A program made the translations under genes and the position numbers. The notes under the pieces were generated by a model, which was not told where the DNA came from, searched no databases, and was given only the letters and a program-made list of their open reading frames with translations. A stretch of 6,324 bases of DNA from Balneolia bacterium. Lineage in GTDB: Bacteria > Bacteroidota > Rhodothermia > Balneolales > Cyclonatronaceae. This document shows positions 1 to 4,704 of this stretch, one piece after another; the first letter of the stretch is position 1; the number at the start of each line of letters is the position of its first letter. The stretch spans positions 1 through 6,324 of the forward strand of contig PXDL01000042.1 of NCBI GenBank assembly GCA_003566395.1. Direction: 5' to 3'.

Positions 1-560
1 GACTCGGTCCAGACTATGCCGCCGCCCATTCCTCCCATCGTAAAAGAAGGGCGAATTACAACCGGAAGCCCGCCCAGCTCTTCGGTGATTTCCTTGGCAT
101 CCAGCATCGATTTTGCCGTTCGGCTGCGGCACTGATCAATTCCGATCTCTTCCATAAGATCACGGAACTGCTGCCGGTCTTCGGTAATATCGATAGCTTC
201 AATATCCACGCCTATGATCTCTATCCCCATTTTTTCCCAATATCCTCGGTGCTGAAGGTCGCGGGCAAGATTCAGGCCTGTTTGACCCCCCATAGTGGGA
301 AGTACTGCATCAATCTGCTCTTTCTCGCAGATTTCCATAATGGAATCGATGGTGAGCGGTTTCAGATAAATGGAATCGGCCATGATGGGGTCGGTCATGA
401 TGGTGGCCGGATTTGAGTTGATCAGCACCACACGGTATCCTTCTTCCTTAAGCGAGCGGCACGCCTGAGTGCCGGAGTAGTCGAACTCACAGGCCTGACC
501 GATAACAATGGGGCCTGAGCCGATAATTAAAACCGTGTTTATATCGTCGCGACGTGGCAT
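1..560 (-). CDS. carB: Carbamoyl-phosphate synthase large subunit, N-terminal part (3' end beyond window)
   Basis: CarB is the synthetase subunit of carbamoyl-phosphate synthase. It uses bicarbonate, two ATP and ammonia channelled from CarA to make carbamoyl phosphate for pyrimidine and arginine synthesis in the cytoplasm. Only the first 186 codons are here, out of roughly 1,070 in the family; the rest lies left of position 1. The visible part starts MPRRDDINTVLIIGSGPIVI, followed by GQACEFDYSGTQAC (21-34), NSNPATIMTDP (48-58), LPTMGGQTGLN (87-97), EDR with Arg129, and the ATP-grasp segment IRPSFTMGGMGGG (169-181) with Arg170. These match the carboxyphosphate domain of E. coli CarB nearly column for column. 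The ATG at 558-560 gives the canonical N-terminus. No Shine-Dalgarno sequence precedes it. The gene lies 52 nt after carA, so co-transcription is likely. No frameshift is seen. Confidence 0.97.
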   Translation of the reverse strand, partial: MPRRDDINTVLIIGSGPIVIGQACEFDYSGTQACRSLKEEGYRVVLINSNPATIMTDPIMADSIYLKPLTIDSIMEICEKEQIDAVLPTMGGQTGLNLARDLQHRGYWEKMGIEIIGVDIEAIDITEDRQQFRDLMEEIGIDQCRSRTAKSMLDAKEITEELGGLPVVIRPSFTMGGMGGGIVWTE

Positions 561-590
561 GGATCAGTTTTTGATTAGGTAAGGATTGAT

Positions 591-620
591 GTGAGAGGAA
601 AAGCCGGCAGTTTTAGCCGG
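591..620 (-). other. Small GC hairpin spanning the carA stop codon
   Basis: On the minus strand, CCGGC and GCCGG pair across a 7-nt loop that contains the carA TAA stop, and the stem is followed by CTTTTCC. Five GC pairs and a short T-run make at best a weak terminator. It could lower carB expression relative to carA or simply protect an mRNA end. The pairing is seen in the sequence; any function is inference. Confidence 0.3.
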
Positions 621-1698
621 AATGTTCCATCATGGAGAGGAATTCATCAAATAAATAGCGGGAGTCGTGCGGGCCGGGAGAAGCTTCGGGATGATACTGC
701 ACGCTGAAGGCTTTTGTGTTTTTGAATCGAAGTCCCTCAACCGAATCATCATTTAGATTGATATGGCTGATTTCAGCTTTTGAGGTGTCCACCGCCTCCC
801 GGCTTATCCCGAATCCGTGGTTTTGCGTGGTGATTTCCACCAGGCCCGTTTTCAGATTTTTGACAGGCTGATTGGCTCCGCGATGGCCCACAAACATTTT
901 CTCGACGGAAATGCCTTCTGAAAGCGCCATTAACTGATGACCCAGACAAATGCCGAAAACCGGGCGTCCGTCGTTCATTATCCGTCCGACAGTTTCCGTG
1001 GTATAGGTGACGGCTCGCGGGTCGCCCGGACCGTTTGACAGAAAAAAACCGTGCGGATTCCAGGATGAAATCTCCTCAAAGGTTGTGCGTGCGGGAAACA
1101 CGCGCAGGGTGCAGCCACGGTCGATCAGTTGGCGGAGAATGCTGAGTTTCACCCCGTAATCGATCACCGCAACCCTGAAACGATTGTCTTCCGAGGCCAT
1201 AGTTTGCGCTTCGGCTCGCGTGGCTTTGGTTGCCAGTTCAAGCCCTTCCATCGGAGCCCAGTTTCGGGCGCGCTCCACCAACTCGTTGGGTGATTCGTAT
1301 TCGGAGGAGATTACGGCGTTCATCACCCCTTTATCCCTGATATGACGCACCAGCGCCCTGGTATCGATTCCGGTAATACCGGTAATACCGTGATGTTTCA
1401 GGTAGCTTTCGAGGTCGCCCTCGGCGGTTTGATTACTGTATTGATGCGAAAACGCGCGAACAATAACCCCGGATACCATGGGTTTTCGGGCTTCGTCCCA
1501 GTCGGGGTGTACGCCATAATTCCCGATATGCGGGTAGGTCATCATCATAAGCTGCCCGTAATAACTGGGGTCGGTAAATATTTCCTGATAGCCGGCCATA
1601 CTGGTATTAAAACAGAGTTCGCCGCCGGTTGTGCCGCCGCGGCCGATCAAATGTCCCTGGTGAACGGTTCCGTCGGATAGGGCGAGAAAAGTTTTCAT
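613..1698 (-). CDS. carA: Carbamoyl-phosphate synthase small (glutamine amidotransferase) subunit
   Basis: CarA hydrolyses glutamine and passes ammonia through a tunnel to CarB. The 361-residue product is near the usual length of about 360-380. The N-terminal CarA domain (about 1-150) shows GELCFNTSMAGYQEIFTDPSY (broken: GELCFNTSMAGYQEI then FTDPSYYGQ), TYPHIGNYG and GITGIDTRALVRHIRDKG. The C-terminal class I glutaminase domain (about 173-355) carries the oxyanion region SNGPGDP (221-227), the nucleophile elbow GICLGHQ with Cys251, TTQNHGF (290-296) and QYHPEASPGP with His336 and Glu338, so the Cys-His-Glu triad is complete. The start ATG at 1696-1698 gives MKTFLALSDG, a typical CarA start; no Shine-Dalgarno sequence is visible before it. 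Order carA then carB on the minus strand with a 52-nt gap suggests an operon. Upstream is a strong terminator hairpin (1763-1799) with little room for a separate promoter. Confidence 0.98.
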   Translation of the reverse strand: MKTFLALSDGTVHQGHLIGRGGTTGGELCFNTSMAGYQEIFTDPSYYGQLMMMTYPHIGNYGVHPDWDEARKPMVSGVIVRAFSHQYSNQTAEGDLESYLKHHGITGITGIDTRALVRHIRDKGVMNAVISSEYESPNELVERARNWAPMEGLELATKATRAEAQTMASEDNRFRVAVIDYGVKLSILRQLIDRGCTLRVFPARTTFEEISSWNPHGFFLSNGPGDPRAVTYTTETVGRIMNDGRPVFGICLGHQLMALSEGISVEKMFVGHRGANQPVKNLKTGLVEITTQNHGFGISREAVDTSKAEISHINLNDDSVEGLRFKNTKAFSVQYHPEASPGPHDSRYLFDEFLSMMEHSG

Positions 1699-1762
1699 AG
1701 GGTGATAGTGTGATGTGATTCAGGCGTTAACAGGAAAGAGGGCTGAGGGATGAATGCAGATC

Positions 1763-1799
1763 AAAAAAAATCCGACTACCTTAAAAAAGGGTCGGATTT
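1763..1799 (-). terminator. Rho-independent terminator after the DUF5989 gene, or leader attenuator of carAB
   Basis: Read on the minus strand, AAATCCGAC (1799-1791) pairs perfectly with GTCGGATTT (1776-1768) across a 14-nt loop that can itself pair AAGG with CCTT. The stem runs straight into a tract of eight T residues (1770-1763). The plus-strand side lacks a T-run, so the polarity is clear. It lies about 50 nt after the DUF5989 stop and about 65 nt before the carA ATG. It most simply ends the DUF5989 transcript, but its closeness to carA leaves attenuation of carAB open. Confidence 0.88.
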
Positions 1800-1849
1800 C
1801 AGGAAAACAGATAATTTCGGGTATCGGGGACTCGGCCGGGGTCATCTCC

Positions 1850-2008
1850 TTAAAACAGTGCATAGATGAACGGGGCCAGAGCGGTATTGCTGGTAACTAC
1901 AATGAGCAGGCCGAGCGCCAGTAACACAAAAACGATGGGCATCAGCCAGAACTTTTTGCGGATTCTGAGAAACTCCCAGAACTCCTTAACTATACCTACT
2001 TTACTCAT
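1850..2008 (-). CDS. DUF5989 family single-pass membrane mini-protein
   Basis: This 52-residue ORF starts MSKVGIVKEFWEFLRIRKKF and ends NTALAPFIYALF. I recognise the pattern of the DUF5989 family: a short amphipathic start with the KEFWEFLRIRKKFW signature (8-21), one hydrophobic helix (about 22-40) and an APFIYxLF tail. The length equals that of the family, about 50 residues, so it is intact. The basic RIRKK before the helix predicts an N-in topology. The function is unknown. From memory, relatives often sit beside carbamoyltransferase and SxtJ-type membrane protein genes; here the neighbour is carA, which supplies carbamoyl phosphate, and no carbamoyltransferase is in the window. The ATG at 2006-2008 has no clear Shine-Dalgarno sequence. 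A promoter-like TATATTTA lies about 35 nt upstream and a terminator about 50 nt downstream, so it may be a one-gene unit. Confidence 0.85.
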   Translation of the reverse strand: MSKVGIVKEFWEFLRIRKKFWLMPIVFVLLALGLLIVVTSNTALAPFIYALF

Positions 2009-2042
2009 GAAGCTTACAGCAATGTTTAAAATTCAGATTAGA

Positions 2043-2050
2043 TAAATATA
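2043..2050 (-). promoter_or_regulatory. Candidate -7 box for the DUF5989 gene
   Basis: TATATTTA on the minus strand differs at one position from the Bacteroidota-type -7 consensus TAnnTTTG, and would place a transcription start about 28 nt before the DUF5989 ATG. No convincing -33 TTTG accompanies it, and an inverted repeat (2056-2081) occupies the upstream promoter region instead. The assignment depends on the organism being from the FCB group. Confidence 0.3.
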
Positions 2051-2055
2051 ACGAC

Positions 2056-2101
2056 TTTCCGCTTAATTGTGAATGCGGAAACCGAATTTCCTCCGGTTTT
2101 C
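2056..2101. repeat. Two overlapping inverted repeats upstream of the DUF5989 gene
   Basis: TTTCCGC (2056-2062) is perfectly complementary to GCGGAAA (2075-2081) across 12 nt. GGAAACCG (2077-2084) pairs with CGGTTTTC (2094-2101) across 9 nt, with one G-T pair. The two dyads share GGAAA (2077-2081), so only one could form in a transcript. The first abuts the candidate -7 box and would suit an operator. The second is followed on the plus strand only by TGTCC, so it is not a good terminator. Confidence 0.4.
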
Positions 2102-2150
2102 TGTCCGGGCGGGGCATCGATTAAAGCACGCAGGACAAAAAACATTCACC

Positions 2151-2185
2151 AATAAAAAAGCCGGCCCTGCAAGAAGGCTGGCTTT
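2151..2185 (-). terminator. Rho-independent terminator of pruA
   Basis: On the minus strand AAAGCCAGCC (2185-2176) pairs with GGCCGGCTTT (2166-2157), one A-C mismatch in ten, across a 9-nt loop. A T-rich tail follows (TTTTTTATT including the end of the stem). It begins about 15 nt after the pruA stop codon, exactly where an end of transcript is expected, and separates pruA from the DUF5989 gene. Confidence 0.88.
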
Positions 2186-2200
2186 CTGATCACGAAGGCA

Positions 2201-3826
2201 TTAGTCCATGTAAGGATAGCGCCAGTCAACCGGTGGGTTGAAGTTTTCTTTGATGGTGCGCGCCGACAGCCAGCGAAGCAGATTTTGCATGCTTCCGGCT
2301 TTGTCGTTGGTTCCTGAGGAGCGGGCACCGCCGAACGGCTGCTGATTTACGATGGCACCGGTAGGCTTGTCGTTGATATAAAAATTCCCGGCCGCGTAGC
2401 GCAGCTTCTCAGCCATGTGAACAAGCGCGTTCCGGTCTTTGGCGAAAATTGCACCGGTAAGTGCGTAGGGTGAAGTGGTATTACAAAGTTCGAGGGCTTC
2501 CTCGAGTTTTTTGTCTTCATAGACATAAATAGTGAGCACCGGGCCGAAAATCTCTTCTTCCATGGTTTTGAATTTCGGATTGGTGGTCACAATCAAAGTT
2601 GGCTCAACGAAATATCCGGTAGAGTCGTCGTATCCGCCTCCGGCAATGATATCCGCCTCATTTGAAGACTTGGCGAAATCGATGTATTTGGTGATGCTTT
2701 TAAACGCCTTTTTATCGATGACGGCTCCCATAAAATTGGAGAAATCTTCCACATCACCCATTTTAACGTCTTTAACCTCGGCAAGCATGCGCTTGCGAAG
2801 ATCATCCCACAGTGAGGCGGGAACGTACATGCGGGATGCTGCGGAACATTTTTGGCCCTGATACTCAAACGCCCCGCGAACAGCGCCTGTGCATACTTCA
2901 GCATTGTCGGCGGTGGGGTGAACAAAAATGAAATCTTTGCCTCCGGTTTCACCTACAATACGCGGATAGCATTTATATTTGCTGATATTTTTGCCGATTG
3001 TGCCCCACATATGCTGAAACGCACCGGTTGACCCGGTGAACTGAAGTCCTGCAAAGTTTTCGTCTGCAAACACCGGATCGCCAACTTCCGGGCCGTCGCC
3101 GGGCAGAAAATTGATAACGCCCGGAGGCATACCGGCTCGCTCGAGGGCTCTCATCACAAAATAATTGGAGTAAACGGAGCTCGTGGCAGGTTTCCAGAGT
3201 ACGGTGTTTCCGCACAGGGCCATGGATGTCGGCAGGTTTCCGGCAATGGCGGTGAAGTTGAACGGCGTTATGGCAAACATGAAACCCTCAATGCCCCGGT
3301 ACTCCACCCTGTTCCAGGTTTCGGCCGGTGAATAAGGCTGATCCGACATGATTTTTGTAAGGTAGTATGCGTTGAAGCGAAAGAAATCCGCAATTTCACC
3401 CACGGCCTCAATTTCCGACTGATGCGGAGTTTTGGATTGACCAAGCATGGTTGCTGCGTTCATCTTGAACCGCTCCGGGCCGGTAATGATGTCGGCGGCT
3501 TTAAGCAATATGGATGCCCGGTGTTCCCACGGCATGGAGGCCCATGATTCCCTCGCTTCCAGCGCGGCTTTGATAGCCAGATCGACCTCTTTCTTTCCTG
3601 CTTTGTGCACAATACCCAGTTTATGCTTGTGATTATGCGGCATTACAACATCCTGGGTGTTGCCGGTTTTATATTCTTTTCCCCCGATAATTACAGGAAT
3701 TTCGATCTCCTGTGAACGCAGCTCTGTAAGTGCTTTTTTTAATTTGTCGCGCTCCGGAGTTCCCGGTGCGTACGACAGATAAGGTTCGTTTTTTGGTTCC
3801 GGAACTTGAAAATACGCTGTAGACAT
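2201..3826 (-). CDS. pruA: L-glutamate gamma-semialdehyde (1-pyrroline-5-carboxylate) dehydrogenase, stand-alone type
   Basis: This NAD-dependent aldehyde dehydrogenase oxidises glutamate semialdehyde, formed from P5C, to glutamate, the second step of proline breakdown. The 541 residues match the long stand-alone P5CDH type related to mitochondrial ALDH4A1, not the PutA fusion. The N-terminal part has NEPYLSYAPGTPER (13-26), typical of this type. The ALDH fold then shows TPFNF (187-191), WKPA with Lys212, QFTGSTGAF (262-270), GETGGKDF with general base Glu293, GQKCSAASR with catalytic Cys327, EEIFGPV (424-430) and QPFGGARSSGTNDKAG (496-511). All key residues are present. The ATG at 3824-3826 is set by a clear AGGAG five nucleotides upstream. 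A proline dehydrogenase partner is not in the window. A terminator follows directly, and the 176-nt leader has dyads, so it is probably transcribed alone. Confidence 0.97.
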   Translation of the reverse strand: MSTAYFQVPEPKNEPYLSYAPGTPERDKLKKALTELRSQEIEIPVIIGGKEYKTGNTQDVVMPHNHKHKLGIVHKAGKKEVDLAIKAALEARESWASMPWEHRASILLKAADIITGPERFKMNAATMLGQSKTPHQSEIEAVGEIADFFRFNAYYLTKIMSDQPYSPAETWNRVEYRGIEGFMFAITPFNFTAIAGNLPTSMALCGNTVLWKPATSSVYSNYFVMRALERAGMPPGVINFLPGDGPEVGDPVFADENFAGLQFTGSTGAFQHMWGTIGKNISKYKCYPRIVGETGGKDFIFVHPTADNAEVCTGAVRGAFEYQGQKCSAASRMYVPASLWDDLRKRMLAEVKDVKMGDVEDFSNFMGAVIDKKAFKSITKYIDFAKSSNEADIIAGGGYDDSTGYFVEPTLIVTTNPKFKTMEEEIFGPVLTIYVYEDKKLEEALELCNTTSPYALTGAIFAKDRNALVHMAEKLRYAAGNFYINDKPTGAIVNQQPFGGARSSGTNDKAGSMQNLLRWLSARTIKENFNPPVDWRYPYMD

Positions 3827-3831
3827 AAATA

Positions 3832-3836
3832 CTCCT
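3832..3836 (-). promoter_or_regulatory. Shine-Dalgarno sequence of pruA
   Basis: AGGAG on the minus strand lies 5 nt before the pruA ATG. It fixes the start and stands out, since carA, carB, the DUF5989 gene, the CPXCG gene and the decarboxylase have no comparable site. Confidence 0.75.
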
Positions 3837-3857
3837 GGTCGGATTTTAAGTGAACAA

Positions 3858-3876
3858 GAAGGCTTGGAAAACCTTC
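3858..3876. promoter_or_regulatory. Imperfect palindrome in the pruA leader, possible operator
   Basis: The 19-bp element GAAGGCTTGGAAAACCTTC is a near-perfect dyad: seven of nine position pairs match around the central G. It is 32 bp upstream of the pruA start, a position where a repressor or activator could act on the promoter. No regulator family is recognised. The symmetry is observed; the role is inference. Confidence 0.3.
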
Positions 3877-3907
3877 AATAATTTGAATGTGAAAAAATGT
3901 ATATGAA

Positions 3908-3935
3908 ACCGCTTTTCTAAAGCATCTAAAGCGGT
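3908..3935. repeat. 8-bp perfect inverted repeat between the CPXCG gene and pruA
   Basis: ACCGCTTT (3908-3915) and AAAGCGGT (3928-3935) pair perfectly across 12 nt. CTAAAGC also occurs twice in tandem within it (3917-3923 and 3926-3932), so a shorter alternative hairpin can form. It lies about 65 nt after the CPXCG stop codon on the minus strand, but the stem is followed by TTCATATACATTTTTTC, not by an immediate T-run, so it is at most a weak terminator. A regulatory role in front of pruA is equally possible. Confidence 0.4.
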
Positions 3936-4002
3936 ATTGGCTTGTGGCTGTTAAAATAAGGGATACGGCATAGAATAGATATCCTAAATCCGTGATGTCG
4001 AT

Positions 4003-4203
4003 TCATTCCGGCCGGGCGGTAATCTGCCAGCTATCACCGGCGGCATCATGCGTAACCTGTAAAACATGCGGCCGGCAACAGGTCTGACAATCTTCCACAT
4101 ACTCTTGTGATTCACCCTGCGACGGATCAATGAAGGTATGGTTTTCACTCCCGCACCATTCACAATGGAAAACCCCGTCTTCTATTTGACCGGATATGCT
4201 CAT
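4003..4203 (-). CDS. CPXCG-motif cysteine-rich mini-protein
   Basis: The 66-residue protein matches the small Cys_rich_CPXG family of unknown function. It has a first Cys pair HCEWCG (Cys14, Cys17), then FIDPSQGESQEYVEDC (24-39), and a second cluster CQTCCRPHV (Cys39, Cys42, Cys43). Family members share the D-P-S/QEYxEDCxxCCRP pattern and end in a short beta-rich tail, here WQITARPE. Here the first pair reads C-E-W-C in place of the usual C-P-x-C. The arrangement suggests a small zinc- or metal-binding fold of the zinc-ribbon type, which is inference. No signal peptide or membrane segment is seen, so it should be cytoplasmic. The ATG at 4201-4203 lacks a Shine-Dalgarno sequence. It lies 176 nt upstream of pruA, probably a separate unit, and diverges from the decarboxylase gene. 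Confidence 0.88.
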   Translation of the reverse strand: MSISGQIEDGVFHCEWCGSENHTFIDPSQGESQEYVEDCQTCCRPHVLQVTHDAAGDSWQITARPE

Positions 4204-4704
4204 GATATTGGATGTATAGATTGATTTCTGAGTTACATGAATGGTAACAAAAGCAGTGCCTCTATCATGCCCGAAACTTAGCGTGTTTGCAGTTAGGCTT
4301 CAATCAGTTCTCAGAAGTGAACTCCCATTCCCCGTCTTCTCCATACAAGCTTTAACATGAAGCGAAACATAAGATTACACCTCGTGCGTTTAATTCTAAT
4401 AATAACGTTATATTTTTGTGCTGTATAAATATTATTGTTCAAACAACGGCTCAGCACAAAGATCTTATTTTGCCTCCCTGGCAAACGAAAACATTGCACG
4501 TATTTATTCGATCTGTTTAAGATGGCTTTGATAAACCAGGGATTTTGGTCGTATTCAACGCCGGAACAAAAATGAAACCGGAGCATAGCCTATCTATTCG
4601 AGGATTTCAGTTTTGTGACAAGGCAGAAGACGGGCAAAAGAACGGTTTAGCAAAGCCTTCTACAAGCGGGCGTAACACTGGAAGTTATTTTCAAATAATC
4701 TATT
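4204..4704. other. Large intergenic gap between divergent genes, no supported gene
   Basis: This 501-bp stretch separates the CPXCG gene from the decarboxylase. It must hold promoters for both directions but none is clear. The middle (about 4375-4570) is AT-rich compared with the flanking genes. A possible 91-codon minus-strand ORF inside it (4311-4586) looks spurious: no recognisable motif, no ribosome site, odd composition. Dyads are GTTAC-N7-GTAAC (4232-4248, near the CPXCG start), AGTTC/GAACT (4306-4323) and the cluster at 4402-4485, listed separately. The section 4590-4690 shows no convincing structure. Confidence 0.6.
4402..4485. repeat. Cluster of three adjacent inverted repeats (possible structured RNA or protein-binding region)
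   Basis: Three dyads lie side by side. ATAACGTTAT (4402-4411) is a perfect 10-bp palindrome. ATTTTTGTGCTG (4412-4423) pairs with CAGCACAAAGAT (4452-4463): 12 pairs with one G-T if transcribed on the plus strand, and the enclosed 28 nt contain a smaller dyad TTGT/ACAA (4435-4446). TTTGCC (4469-4474) pairs with GGCAAA (4480-4485) across 5 nt. No T-run follows on either strand, so these are not ordinary terminators. No known riboswitch or RNA family is recognised. Confidence 0.45.

Noticed and set aside
1369..1391. Tandem GGTAATACC repeat in carA, suggesting a small duplication
   Set aside because: It encodes ITGITG in HHGITGITGIDTR, which lines up with the usual EHGxxGIxGIDTR of CarA without an insertion.
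1342..1680. 112-codon plus-strand ORF antisense to carA
   Set aside because: The minus strand carries a complete CarA with intact triad; the antisense translation is a by-product of its codon pattern.
2593..3215. Alternative frames within pruA
   Set aside because: Shadows of a long ALDH reading frame whose motifs are continuous from start to end; no sign of a frameshift.
4311..4586. 91-codon minus-strand ORF in the large intergenic gap
   Set aside because: No recognisable domain, no ribosome binding site, atypical composition, and it overlaps the inverted-repeat cluster. It is most likely a chance frame in AT-rich DNA.
4620..4661. AAGGC/GCCTT and AGAAG/CTTCT complementary pentamers upstream of the decarboxylase
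   Set aside because: Only five pairs over a 28-nt loop with competing alignments; easily explained by chance.
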